A stretch of DNA of 43,759 bases from an uncultured Schaedlerella sp. (GTDB taxonomy: Bacteria > Bacillota > Clostridia > Lachnospirales > Lachnospiraceae). Positions 32,262 to 41,455 of the stretch are shown one piece after another. Location: assembly GCA_934435195.1 (NCBI GenBank), contig CAKSAJ010000023.1, forward strand, positions 1 to 43,759. Direction: 5' to 3'. Every line of letters starts with the position of its first letter. The first letter of the stretch is position 1. Below the pieces are notes generated by a model. That model was not told the origin of the DNA. It was given only the letters and a program-made list of their open reading frames with translations, and made no database searches. A program made the position numbers and the translations under genes.

Positions 32262-33059
32262 TTAAACTCCGTCCCTATCTGGCTTCTCACAAATATTCAA
32301 AGAAATCAATGCCTTCATAATACCATCATTATCTACAGAATCTGTAATATAATCTGCATTCGCCTTTACCTCACAACCTGCATTTCCCATAGCAACGCCG
32401 ATTTGAACATATTTTAACATTTCAATATCATTGTCTCCATCTCCAAAAGCCATTGTCTCTTCTTTTTCAAGATTATTTGCCTTTAGGTAGGCTTTTACAC
32501 CTGCTGTTTTCCCCCCAGTAGCGGCAATAATATCAACGGCATAATCATTCCATCTCGTTATTTTACAATTTGTTAGTTTTTGACATAATAAATCTTCTGC
32601 TCCTGCTTCAATAAATGCAATCACCTGGTAAATCTCATTTCCTGTATACTCTTTGACTTCCGGCACCGGAGTAGATATCGCCTGCTGAGCAATTTCTACT
32701 TGCCGATCTATATAATTGATATACATTCTATCCTTCTCAACCAACATAATAGGTATTGTTTTTTCCTTAAACAATTTAATGAGACATTCCTTTTCAAATC
32801 CATCGATGGGATTTTCTAATATGATATTTCTTTGAGAATCTAAACAGAGTTGACCATTCAATGTAATATATGCATCAAATTCGATATTATTCACAGGTAG
32901 TTCTTCTAATTCAACCATATGCCTCCCTGTTGAAATAATTCGCTTAATTCCTCTTTTCTCCAACAGGTTTAATGCAATTCTTGTTGATTCCGGAACAACA
33001 TTATTTTTATGCGATATAAGAGTTCCATCAACATCAAAAAAAACAGCTTTTATCATCAT
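32262..33059 (-). CDS. Cof-type HAD-IIB phosphatase
   Basis: A 265-residue HAD phosphatase: motif I FFDVDGTLISH (nucleophile and acid Asp), motif II IISTGRH, a C2B cap domain (about 85-185), Lys in TGGKTAGVKAYL and motif IV FGDGDNDIEML. Such enzymes dephosphorylate sugar phosphates or flavin intermediates; the substrate cannot be told. Two ATG codons in a row are possible starts. It is the gene upstream of the NIF3/CutA-like copy 1. Confidence 0.9.
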   Translation of the reverse strand: MMIKAVFFDVDGTLISHKNNVVPESTRIALNLLEKRGIKRIISTGRHMVELEELPVNNIEFDAYITLNGQLCLDSQRNIILENPIDGFEKECLIKLFKEKTIPIMLVEKDRMYINYIDRQVEIAQQAISTPVPEVKEYTGNEIYQVIAFIEAGAEDLLCQKLTNCKITRWNDYAVDIIAATGGKTAGVKAYLKANNLEKEETMAFGDGDNDIEMLKYVQIGVAMGNAGCEVKANADYITDSVDNDGIMKALISLNICEKPDRDGV

Positions 33060-33159
33060 CTTCTCTCCTATGATTTAAGTTATGATAAGCATACCAGAAT
33101 CCAACTTGTATAACAATTACAAATGTTAACTTTTCTAAATAATCTCACTATATTTCGGA

Positions 33160-33188
33160 TTGACAATATGGCATATATACCATATCAT
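33160..33188 (+). promoter_or_regulatory. Promoter with operator of a decayed toxin gene
   Basis: TTGACA (33160-33165), a 17-base spacer and TATCAT (33183-33188). Within the spacer and -10, ATATGG-N8-CCATAT (33166-33185) forms an inverted repeat. This is a typical toxin-antitoxin promoter in front of a broken gene. Confidence 0.6.
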
Positions 33189-33217
33189 ATAAATAATCCG
33201 AGGAACGGAAGGTACAA

Positions 33218-33414
33218 ATGAGCAAATTCTCAGCAGAATTTTACACAAAAACAAACGGCGAAAAACAGGCACAAATATTACAAGAATTTTATATTTTTTC
33301 TATTATGAAGGCAGAATAGTATTTACAAATGGATTTGCTAAAAAAACCAAAAAAAACTCCATTGAATCTTCTTGTCGTATGCTTAGTAGTAGTCAGGACG
33401 GCATGCAAGAATAA
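33218..33414 (+). pseudogene. Remnant of a HigB/Gp49-type toxin
   Basis: The frame from ATG 33218 (after GGAAGG) reads MSKFSAEFYTKTNGEK, the usual start of Gp49/HigB-type toxins, but stops at 33317. In the frame shifted by two bases, LYFFYYEGRIVFTNGFAKKTKK matches the C-terminal part of the same family. About 50 central residues are missing, and the A-run near 33350 brings a further shift. It is therefore an inactive remnant. No antitoxin gene follows; a strong hairpin begins at 33391 instead. Confidence 0.7.
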
Positions 33415-33432
33415 TTGCATGCCGTCCCGACT
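33391..33432 (+). terminator. Strong hairpin with T tract
   Basis: Arms of 18 bp (33391-33408 and 33415-33432, core GGACGGCATGCAA) with one mismatch and a 6-base loop, followed by ATTATTTTTTAT. It ends the toxin-remnant transcript. Confidence 0.75.
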
Positions 33433-33451
33433 ATTATTTTTTATCCTTTAA

Positions 33452-33658
33452 AATTTTTCGAATGTTGTTCAGAATCTCCGGTTGGAGCAATCGAAGAATT
33501 TGTTAGAAAATACCGATTATAATTTGGAAAAGATTTCAGAAATGATCGGATATAATTCTGTTGACCATTTTTCGCGGATTTTTAAACGGAAGTATGGGAT
33601 GGCACCATCGAAATATCGGAAGGAATGTAAAAAAGAATATCCTCAGAGTTCAAAGTAA
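33452..33658 (+). pseudogene. C-terminal fragment of an AraC-family regulator
   Basis: These 68 codons encode only the second half of an AraC DNA-binding domain: NLRLEQSKNLLENTDYNLEKISEMIGYNS and HFSRIFKRKYGMAPSKYRKE, given here by the parts LRLEQSKNLLENTDYNL and HFSRIFKRKYGMAPSKYRK. An in-frame stop at 33449 and the hairpin lie just upstream, so no sensor domain or first HTH remains. It repeats the segment corresponding to the end of the truncated AraC gene at 25248, so it is not simply its missing part. Confidence 0.75.
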
Positions 33659-33665
33659 TGTGCAA

Positions 33666-33700
33666 ACAGGCAGGAGCGAGATTCCTTCGCTCCTGCCTGT
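33666..33700. terminator. Hairpin terminator of the reductase operon
   Basis: ACAGGCAGGAGCGA (33666-33679) and TCGCTCCTGCCTGT (33687-33700) pair perfectly. It lies 32 bp after the flavoprotein gene's end on the minus strand and continues with TTTGC. It also follows the AraC fragment on the plus strand. Confidence 0.7.
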
Positions 33701-33732
33701 CTGATTCAAAACTTCTAATATTATTTCGCCTT

Positions 33733-36525
33733 CTACAGCTCCTGAATATATTCTGCCACAGATTCTCCTGCCATTCTTCCTGAGTTCACCGCAAATCCCA
33801 TTGTATTTCCCGGAAGTGTAAAGTTATAACTGTCACCATAAATTGTATTTGCATCAGAACCTGCTGAATACAAACCTTCGATTGGCATAAAGTTATCATC
33901 CAGTACTTCACAATATTTGTTGATGCGGATACCACCGATTGTTCCGTATGCGCCAAGATAGAATTTACCAACCAGGTATTTTCCTTTTCCTGTAATCTTA
34001 TGCAGGAATTTTGGATTCTTATTGAACTGTGTATCGCAATGAAGATCACACATCTCATTGTATTCTTCCACTGTATTTTTCAGAACTTCCGGATCCATCT
34101 GCAGTTTTTCTGCAAGTTCATCCAATGTCTCTGCTTCAAAATATGCCTCATATCCCTGTTCTACAGCCAATGCTGCCTGCTGCTCGAATCCAAAGAATGC
34201 TTCCTGTGGATGTACGATATCTTCGATATCCGGTCCGTTTTTCTTGTAATGCTTCAGGATATTTCCATCCATAATACAGTATGCATAATTGCCCGGCTGC
34301 AGTGCCAGCGCATTTCCTGTAAATGTCGTATTACCCATGCGGTCCTCGTTCATGAAACGTTCTCCAAGCTGGTTGATGAGAAGGTTTGGCTGACGAAGAA
34401 CTGCATCAAGTAAGAACCAGTTCAGGTTATCCGGAAGCTGATAAATTGCCTCGATACCGGCACCATACTTCATAGCGCCTGCTTTCCACATCATATTCAG
34501 ACCATCTCCGACAATTCCAGGAACCATAAACGGATAGAAGTCTTCGCACAAATGCAGATTGAATTCTTTGGCAAGCATTTCTTTATTATTGCCAAATCCA
34601 CCTGTTGCAACAATGACAGCTTTACCCATTGCTTTAATCTGCTGTCCGTCCTTGTCTACTGCGATAACTCCGCATACTTTATCGCCTTCTTTGATTAGTT
34701 CTACAACGCTTGTTTCCATTTCAAACTGTGAGCCAAGCTCTTTTGCACGATTGGTCAATGCTTTGATCATACCGCCCGCTGCACGAGGTCCAATCACACC
34801 GTTTTCCGGTTTTACAATATGCCATGTTGCCTCGGACTCTGCAAAATATTTGAATGCTCCGGCGAACTCTACGCCCATGCTCTCCAGCCACTCAATGGTG
34901 TCTGCTGATTTATGGAAATATGTAGATACCAGATCCGCATCGACTCTCCAATGCGTGTAATCCATATGAAGATCCAGTGCTTTTTCCACTGTAATCTGAT
35001 TAAATCCACGTCTCTGAACCTTTGTATCAATACCAAGTGGTCCCATTCCCATGTTTGCTGCTCCACCTGTTGTATTTGATTTTTCAAATACGATGGATGA
35101 TAAATTGTGCTCCCCTGCCGTAACTGCTGCTGCGAGTCCTGCCGGTCCGGCTGCTACGATAATAACGTCTGCATTCATTTCTTTCATAGGTAAATTTCCT
35201 TTCACTTTGACTGTCTGATTATTGAAATCTTCTGTAAAACCTGATACTTTTTTCTTATATAACAGAGCTTTTGGTTTTACTCGTTTTCTTGTTTTTCTCT
35301 CCTGCGTTTCTGAGGTATCTTTTGATTTTTTCAATGCGATCGGTTCATCCGGCAATTTCGGTAATCTTCCGGTCACACATTTGATTGCGCCATTCGCGCA
35401 TACATCGATACATTTGCCACATTTATCACATTCAAACTCATCAATAACACCGACAAAATCTTTTCCACCATCGATTGCTTTTTTCGGACAGTTATCCACA
35501 CAATGCCCCTCACCTTTACACATTTTGGGGTCAACATAATAGTGAACCAGAGCTTTACAAGTCAACGTATGGCATCGTCCCGCCAGATGTTCTTTGATAT
35601 CATCTGCAAAATGTTCCTGCAATCCAAGTATCATTCCAGAAGCGGTCTGTCCTAAGCTACAATTACTTTGCTGCTTCATGATTTCCGCTAATTCTTTCAT
35701 CAGCTCAATATCTGTCAGTTTCGCTTTTCCTGCTGTCAAATCTTTCAATCCTTCATGGATTTGAACAAGACCTTCTCGACAGAAAACACATTTTCCACAG
35801 CATTTCGCTCTTAACTTGCCGACAAACGCTTCTACTTCTTTTACAATACATGCATCCTCTTCATACGTTTCAACGACACCATTCTCGATTGGGAATGTTT
35901 CGTCTAATATCTGTGTTCTTACTTCTGCTCCCCAGATTTGGTTGCCGATTCTGACTGCCTTCGCTTCCGGAATAATCTGTGCAAATGTTGTGCCATATTC
36001 CACTTCCTGCGGTGCTTGTCCGTTTACGTAAAGAATTGTTTTATGAATGTTTTCTCCCTTTAATGCTTCAAAACATTTCACACAGGTAATTGGATGCACA
36101 AGCAAATCCGTTGTATAAGACATGCGTGAACACATTCCATATAAAATTTCTGTCGGATATTCCTTTTTGTCGTTTGCATGACAACTGAATTTCTTTTCTA
36201 CTTCCTGTTCTTTTAAGGATTCCGGAAGAATCAACACGATTTTTTCTGCTCCGAGAATCTTTGCAAGTACTTCCGCTCCCTGCATCACTCCCTGTGCGTT
36301 GTCCTGATACAGACATGCAAGCATCTGGTCAATATCACCATTCGCCAAAGAAACAACGACATTCTTTTTTTCATTCTGAACAACAGCTTTTAAGTTTGAA
36401 ATCATTTCTCCGACTGCCATATTCGTAACCGGATCTTTTATTTCTGCAATCTTACTCAGAACCTGTTCTGCATTCATCCCTGCAATTTTCTCTTCTGCTT
36501 CTTTATTTTCTATGTACTTTAACAT
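33733..36525 (-). CDS. Fusion protein: NuoF-like Fe-S region, two [4Fe-4S] ferredoxin motifs and fumarate-reductase-type flavoprotein
   Basis: A 930-residue cytoplasmic redox protein. Residues 1-230 are poorly conserved but look like a degraded NuoF/RnfC-type domain. Residues about 235-320 hold the NuoF-type 4Fe-4S site (CGKCVFCREGLVQIHEGL; NCSLGQTASG). Residues about 330-390 hold two ferredoxin clusters (CKGEGHCVDNCP; CDKCGKCIDVCANG). From about 450 to the end it is a FAD_binding_2/fumarate-reductase-type flavoprotein (VIIVAAGPAGLAAAV; VIVATGGFGNNKEM; LPGNTMGFAVNSGRMAGE). Electrons would enter through the Fe-S part and reduce a double bond at the FAD. Its start overlaps the upstream gene by 7 bp and has GGAGGGAG upstream. 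The electron acceptor is unknown. Confidence 0.85.
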   Translation of the reverse strand: MLKYIENKEAEEKIAGMNAEQVLSKIAEIKDPVTNMAVGEMISNLKAVVQNEKKNVVVSLANGDIDQMLACLYQDNAQGVMQGAEVLAKILGAEKIVLILPESLKEQEVEKKFSCHANDKKEYPTEILYGMCSRMSYTTDLLVHPITCVKCFEALKGENIHKTILYVNGQAPQEVEYGTTFAQIIPEAKAVRIGNQIWGAEVRTQILDETFPIENGVVETYEEDACIVKEVEAFVGKLRAKCCGKCVFCREGLVQIHEGLKDLTAGKAKLTDIELMKELAEIMKQQSNCSLGQTASGMILGLQEHFADDIKEHLAGRCHTLTCKALVHYYVDPKMCKGEGHCVDNCPKKAIDGGKDFVGVIDEFECDKCGKCIDVCANGAIKCVTGRLPKLPDEPIALKKSKDTSETQERKTRKRVKPKALLYKKKVSGFTEDFNNQTVKVKGNLPMKEMNADVIIVAAGPAGLAAAVTAGEHNLSSIVFEKSNTTGGAANMGMGPLGIDTKVQRRGFNQITVEKALDLHMDYTHWRVDADLVSTYFHKSADTIEWLESMGVEFAGAFKYFAESEATWHIVKPENGVIGPRAAGGMIKALTNRAKELGSQFEMETSVVELIKEGDKVCGVIAVDKDGQQIKAMGKAVIVATGGFGNNKEMLAKEFNLHLCEDFYPFMVPGIVGDGLNMMWKAGAMKYGAGIEAIYQLPDNLNWFLLDAVLRQPNLLINQLGERFMNEDRMGNTTFTGNALALQPGNYAYCIMDGNILKHYKKNGPDIEDIVHPQEAFFGFEQQAALAVEQGYEAYFEAETLDELAEKLQMDPEVLKNTVEEYNEMCDLHCDTQFNKNPKFLHKITGKGKYLVGKFYLGAYGTIGGIRINKYCEVLDDNFMPIEGLYSAGSDANTIYGDSYNFTLPGNTMGFAVNSGRMAGESVAEYIQEL

Positions 36526-38642
36526 GTTTTTTCTCCCTCCTCTCCATCATAGTCACTCCAGATTTTTGATCTTGTAATATCCATTCTCAGATCACATTGC
36601 AGACATCTTGAGGCTTCTCCACAGATATCCGCATCACAGATTCCTGAATCGACCATTTTAAAATTATCTTTTCGCTCTTTTGCACTTAATATCTGCGGTT
36701 TTCTTCTTGATTCATAGCCGAATCCATCTACCTGTCCAATCGCTGTCGGATGTTCTTCCACCGGCGCCAGCACCTCGGAAATATCTCCGTCTCCGCCAAG
36801 ATATTTATCCATGGATTCTGCTGCTTTTCTACCATCTGCGATTGCCAGGATTACAGACTTCGTTCCATAAGTCACGTCACCACATGCAAAGACTCCGTGA
36901 ATATCCGTCTCAAGTGTTTTCTCATCCGCCTTGATCGAATTCGCTCTGCCTCGTTCCATTCCTGCTTTCGGACTCAATCCGCATCTCTGTCCTACTGCAA
37001 ATATAACCGTATCTGCTTCGATTTCATGATAAGAGTCTTCTGCTTTTTCAATGATTGCTCTGCGATTTTCATCAAATGTAAATGACAGAATATCACTAAA
37101 TGCAACTCCGGTTACTTTATTATTGCTACCTTTCAGAATCTTCTCAAAACTCTGTGCCGGATGTACCTGAATTCCCTCTTCCTGCGCCTGTTCGATTTCC
37201 TCTTCATCTGCTGTCATCTTGTCTCTTGCTTCCAGACATGCCACATGAATCTCTTCGGCACCAAGTCTTTTTGCTGTTCTTGCACAGTCAAAAGCGACAT
37301 TACCGCCGCCAAGCACGATTACACGTTTACCGATTCCGGTTTCATTTCCCATCGATGCATTTCTCAGAAAATCAATATTCAACAAAATGCCTTCCGCATC
37401 GTTTCCGTCCATCGGAAGTAACGTACCTTCATGATTTCCGATGGCAACCAAAACTGCATCGTACTGTGCTTTTAACTCTGTGATGTTTTGCACTCTGACT
37501 CCGGTTTCCAGCTTAATTCCAGATTCCAGAATGTATGCGATTTCCTGGTCTAATTCTTCTCTCGGCATTCTGTAAGAAGGGATACCATACTGCAACATTC
37601 CTCCGGCTTTCGGAAGTGCTTCTTTTACTGTCACGTTATGACCCTGTTTTCTCAGATAATAAGCGGCTGTCAACCCCGCCGGACCTGCTCCGACTACACA
37701 AATATTTTTCCCGGTATCCGGCAGTTGTTTTCCTTTATTTCTCCAATACTTTCCGGTATCTTTCTCGGCTGCATATCGTTTGATGTTGCGAATGGAGATT
37801 GGCTCATTTACCGCACAACGTCTGCATTCTGCTTCACAAACATGTGAACAGACATGTCCAAGTGCCAGTGGAAATGGTACTTTTTCTCGGATTACGGCTG
37901 CCGCTTCATCATATTTTCCTTCTTTAACAAAGCGGATATAACGAGGAACATCTGTGTTGGCAGGACAAGTACTTCTACATGGAACAAGCTTTTCCTTGCG
38001 CTCTGTTGCCGGATAATTCATCTTATCGCGGATTGTTCCGGTCGGACAGACTTCCGCACAGGCTCCACAGAATCTACAATTTGCATCTTTTAATAATTTC
38101 TCATGTAACGTTCCGACATAAGTTTCCATACCCTTTTTCTGGTACTGCAATACCTTTACTTCTCTCAGATCATTACATGCTCTTACACAGCGTCCGCATA
38201 AAATACATCGGTTCATGTCATGGTCATATAATGGATTTTCCGTTTCACATGCAAATCCTTTTACTCGTGTACGCATTCTTGCTGCAGACACACCCATGTA
38301 CTGGATCAGATTTTGCAGCTCACAGTTTCCATATTTCGGACAGGTGGAACAATCCTCCGGATGTGCTGCCAAAATTAATTCCATCGCAACATTTCGCAAA
38401 TGCTGAATCTCTTCATTTGTCGTAACAATATTCATTCCGTCTTCCGCTTTTAACATACAGGATGTCATCGGCTTATCCTGTCCTTCTACCTGCACATAGC
38501 AGAGTTTACAGGCGGAAATATCTTTCAGATCCGGATGATGACAAATGTGTGGAATGTAAATATTATTCTGAAGTGCTGCTTCCAGTACACTGGTTCCCTC
38601 TTCTGTCTGAATTTGTTTTCCATCAATCGTTATTGTAATCAT
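36519..38642 (-). CDS. NuoG-like Fe-S plus GltD-like NAD(P)H oxidoreductase
   Basis: A 707-residue protein. Residues 1-75 form a [2Fe-2S] plant-type ferredoxin domain (HICHHPDLKDISACKLCYVQVEG, by the parts CHHPDL and ACKLC). Then comes a NuoG-type His-Cys 4Fe-4S segment (HPEDCSTCPKYGNCELQ), two 4Fe-4S motifs (CILCGRCVRACN; CRFCGACAEVCPTG) and, from about 225, a glutamate-synthase-small-subunit-like part. That part has two nucleotide sites (VVGAGPAGLTAAYYLRKQG for FAD; VLGGGNVAFDCARTAKRLG for NAD(P)H) and a FACGDV signature. It should oxidise NAD(P)H and pass electrons to the flavoprotein encoded next. Such NADH-input proteins resemble hydrogenase and bifurcating-enzyme partners, but no such role is proved here. 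Confidence 0.88.
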   Translation of the reverse strand: MITITIDGKQIQTEEGTSVLEAALQNNIYIPHICHHPDLKDISACKLCYVQVEGQDKPMTSCMLKAEDGMNIVTTNEEIQHLRNVAMELILAAHPEDCSTCPKYGNCELQNLIQYMGVSAARMRTRVKGFACETENPLYDHDMNRCILCGRCVRACNDLREVKVLQYQKKGMETYVGTLHEKLLKDANCRFCGACAEVCPTGTIRDKMNYPATERKEKLVPCRSTCPANTDVPRYIRFVKEGKYDEAAAVIREKVPFPLALGHVCSHVCEAECRRCAVNEPISIRNIKRYAAEKDTGKYWRNKGKQLPDTGKNICVVGAGPAGLTAAYYLRKQGHNVTVKEALPKAGGMLQYGIPSYRMPREELDQEIAYILESGIKLETGVRVQNITELKAQYDAVLVAIGNHEGTLLPMDGNDAEGILLNIDFLRNASMGNETGIGKRVIVLGGGNVAFDCARTAKRLGAEEIHVACLEARDKMTADEEEIEQAQEEGIQVHPAQSFEKILKGSNNKVTGVAFSDILSFTFDENRRAIIEKAEDSYHEIEADTVIFAVGQRCGLSPKAGMERGRANSIKADEKTLETDIHGVFACGDVTYGTKSVILAIADGRKAAESMDKYLGGDGDISEVLAPVEEHPTAIGQVDGFGYESRRKPQILSAKERKDNFKMVDSGICDADICGEASRCLQCDLRMDITRSKIWSDYDGEEGEKTC

Positions 38643-38699
38643 ATTGTCTCCTTACAATCTTTTCAGAACTTTTTATAATAAGTTGCCCTAATCAGGTTG

Positions 38700-38722
38700 C
38701 TGATCACAGGTACTGTGACCAG
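38700..38722. other. Hairpin between the first two reductase-operon genes
   Basis: CTGATCACAG (38700-38709) and CTGTGACCAG (38713-38722) pair with one wobble around GTA. No T tract follows on the minus strand, so it is more likely an mRNA-stability or processing hairpin than a terminator. Confidence 0.5.
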
Positions 38723-38737
38723 TATCCTAATTCTAAT

Positions 38738-39682
38738 TTAAACGGTCTTAAACTGAAGATTTTTATATTTTGCAATTTTCGCCTGAACAATCTTTCTGTT
38801 TTCTGGATTTGCATAGAATCCACCCTGAGTTGCAGCAATTTCTTCCAGATGTTTTGCTCTTCCTGCTACTGTTGTGCGGTCTTTGAGCAATCCATCTTCC
38901 TGAATGACAAATTTCCATTTTCCATCTTCTGTCTGCTCCAGATTACCACCGGCTCCACATACCTGACATTCCACCGGATAGTACAGTCCGTCCCACTGCA
39001 TTTCTCCCAATACTAATGCATTGCTGTGACAGTTTGGACACCATCCCATGTCTTCGTCTCCAAGCCATGTACGTTCCTCCACAGGTGTTGCCACTGCTTT
39101 CATAATGTTCTCACCCATTTTATGAGCTCTTACGATCAACTCATCATCTAACAGACACTGTGCTGCTCCCGGAACTCTTGTAGCAAGAAGCATATCGACA
39201 ACCTTCATATCTGTGGTAAACATCGTTGCCTGAAGTCCTTCCAGCGCCATTGACTGCCATGCTCTTGTAGATCCTCCGACTGAAATCAGACCTGCAACAC
39301 GATCTTTGTGTTCGATTGCTCCGATTGTCTCAAGGAACGCTGTCTCGTAACTTAAGCTTCTCTGTCCAAATGCAAGGTACTGTGCGCTTGGCATTAAGTC
39401 ATATGTCGGAACGGAAATAATAACTGCATCCTGAACCAACATCACATCCATAATCTTTTTCTTATCATCTTTATCATCCAGAACACATCCTACATTTTTT
39501 CCCTGTGCCATTCCTGCTGTGCAAGATGTACATCCTGTACAATCTTCAATATGATAGTCCTTCAGATTGATCATTGTTACTTCGGCTCCCGCCTCCTGAC
39601 AGGCTAAAAGTGCCTCTTTCAGCAGAATTTCGCTGTTGCTGTTCTTTCTTCCTGCAGTGATTCCCATTACTTTGTAACTCAT
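38738..39682 (-). CDS. Flavodoxin-fold iron-sulfur flavoprotein / NAD(P)H-dependent FMN reductase-like
   Basis: A 314-residue protein. The N-terminal 190 residues form a flavodoxin-like FMN domain (GITAGRKNSNSEILLKEAL, by the part GRKNSNSEILL) with a cysteine cluster CTGCTSC near residue 50 that could hold a 4Fe-4S centre. The C-terminal part has a rubredoxin-like zinc or iron knuckle (CPNCHSNALVLGE; CQVCGAGG). It is the first gene of the reductase operon, with AGGAGG upstream. It may carry electrons for, or act on the product of, the two following enzymes. Confidence 0.82.
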   Translation of the reverse strand: MSYKVMGITAGRKNSNSEILLKEALLACQEAGAEVTMINLKDYHIEDCTGCTSCTAGMAQGKNVGCVLDDKDDKKKIMDVMLVQDAVIISVPTYDLMPSAQYLAFGQRSLSYETAFLETIGAIEHKDRVAGLISVGGSTRAWQSMALEGLQATMFTTDMKVVDMLLATRVPGAAQCLLDDELIVRAHKMGENIMKAVATPVEERTWLGDEDMGWCPNCHSNALVLGEMQWDGLYYPVECQVCGAGGNLEQTEDGKWKFVIQEDGLLKDRTTVAGRAKHLEEIAATQGGFYANPENRKIVQAKIAKYKNLQFKTV

Positions 39683-39781
39683 GATTTGTCCTCCTGTATA
39701 CTTGAATCTTATACGAATTTTCTAACCTTTCACATTTCCCCATTGAAGGCTCACAAAATTCTTGTTATATTGATATTAATC

Positions 39782-39796
39782 TAACTATATCAGTTA
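39782..39796. promoter_or_regulatory. Possible operator between the PucR-type regulator and the reductase operon
   Basis: TAACT-N5-AGTTA lies in the middle of the divergent intergenic region. It is a short inverted repeat and only a weak candidate. Confidence 0.35.
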
Positions 39797-39879
39797 TTTT
39801 TTTAACAAGCACGCTACAGTAATCGAAACTTTTTATCAATATGAGATTGATTTTCAGACATTTGTCTGATGGAGGGAAT

Positions 39880-41424
39880 ATGGCATATTTTGAAAATATT
39901 ATCAAACGACTGGAGACTAATTTAAAGGTTCACGTTCATGGAACTTATCATGCCCGTACCGAAATCGACTCCGTCCTATTCTGGAACACAAACACAAGTC
40001 ATACACAGCATCCCGGAGGAAATATCCTCTACTTATGTGATGCTGCCCATTTTCAGGGAGCACCTGTCGATGAATATATACTCATTGTAAATTATCCGGA
40101 TTGTGAACTTCCCGCCGGTTGTCTGTGTATTTCACAAAGTGTCGCTCTGGATGAAGTATTTAACCAGATTCAAACAGTCATACTGGAACATCATTTACTA
40201 AAATGCAAGGAAGAAGAACTATTCCGAACACTACAGCATAATAATGGTCTGCAGGGAATTACCAATATTGCATATACGCATTTGAATAATCCAATTACAA
40301 TCTGTGATACCAGTTTTTCCGTACTTGCAGCCAGCCCACAAGTCGCGGGGGATACGAATCTTGAGGAAAAAGACGGACGACTTTTTGTAAAAGATTCCAA
40401 GTTCCAAAATATGCTGGATACGAAACTGGTAAAAAAAATCTACTCCACAACCGTACCTTTTATCACTTATATTGAAGACTATCCTTTCAAATGGGTATAT
40501 CAGAGCATCCGTATTCAGCACTCCGTTGTAGGATATGTTTGTGTTCGTGAAATACAAAAAGATTTTGTGGAAGAAGATTTGGAATATATTGATATGTTCT
40601 GCCATGTGATAGCGATTGAAATGCAACGTGAAATGAGCTTTCAGACAAATACACGATTAAATTACGAATATTTTTTAACGGAACTTTTAGAAGGGCATTT
40701 CAGCCGAAAAGAATATATTTTAAATAATATGATTCAGTTGGGACATCAACCTGGTAAGTATTATTTTCTTCTCGTTATTGATGAAGCCCCTGACAATCAT
40801 AATTCCGGAATCCAGTTAAAGAATTTGTATCAACAGGTTTTAACGATTCTTCCAAACAGTATGGCCGTATTTTTCTACGGAAAACTGACCGTACTTTTGC
40901 CAACAGATTCATACAAACCATTCAGTGATAAGACTTTGACAAAATTTTACGCATTCCTTCAGTTTCATCGATTGTATGCTTATGTCAGTTTTCCATATGA
41001 AAATATTGCAGAAAGTCATATTTTTTACAAACAAGCCGCTTTCCTGTCCTCATTTTATTCCGAACATACGCTGACACCTGAGGATTATATCGTATATTAC
41101 AGAAATCATTTTCTGCAACATACCTTTGCTTTGTGCAAAGATTTTACTACTTTAAAATCAACGATCCATCCGGATATCTATAAGATTATCCGACACGACC
41201 AGATGCAGAATACAGATTATGCCAATACACTGAAAACGTATCTGATGAACGGAAGAAATGCGGTACGTGCTTCCGAGGAACTGCATATTCATAAAAGCAC
41301 CTTTTTTTATCGGTTAAATAAAATGGAAGAACTTTTTGATTTGGATATGATACGGGAAGAAACGATGGTTGCTTATGAGTATTCTTTTATATTGATGGAT
41401 TATCTTGAGAAGAGCAAACTTTGA
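39880..41424 (+). CDS. PucR/CdaR-type transcriptional regulator
   Basis: A 514-residue protein. The N-terminal and middle parts (about 1-260) look like a PucR-type ligand-binding and GAF-like region. The C-terminal 60 residues are the PucR HTH_30 domain (YANTLKTYLMNGRNAVRASEELHIHKSTFFYRLNKMEELFDLD, by the parts LKTYLMNGRNAVRASEELHIHKS and FYRLNKMEEL; the first fragment here is read as LMNGRNAVRASEELH). The start at 39880 has GGAGGG only 3-4 bases upstream, so it is close but the best available; an in-frame ATG at 39841 lacks a site. It diverges from the reductase operon and probably turns it on in response to a small molecule. Confidence 0.88.
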   Translation: MAYFENIIKRLETNLKVHVHGTYHARTEIDSVLFWNTNTSHTQHPGGNILYLCDAAHFQGAPVDEYILIVNYPDCELPAGCLCISQSVALDEVFNQIQTVILEHHLLKCKEEELFRTLQHNNGLQGITNIAYTHLNNPITICDTSFSVLAASPQVAGDTNLEEKDGRLFVKDSKFQNMLDTKLVKKIYSTTVPFITYIEDYPFKWVYQSIRIQHSVVGYVCVREIQKDFVEEDLEYIDMFCHVIAIEMQREMSFQTNTRLNYEYFLTELLEGHFSRKEYILNNMIQLGHQPGKYYFLLVIDEAPDNHNSGIQLKNLYQQVLTILPNSMAVFFYGKLTVLLPTDSYKPFSDKTLTKFYAFLQFHRLYAYVSFPYENIAESHIFYKQAAFLSSFYSEHTLTPEDYIVYYRNHFLQHTFALCKDFTTLKSTIHPDIYKIIRHDQMQNTDYANTLKTYLMNGRNAVRASEELHIHKSTFFYRLNKMEELFDLDMIREETMVAYEYSFILMDYLEKSKL

Positions 41425-41455
41425 GAATTCTGATTAGCAGTGATAATTATAAAAG

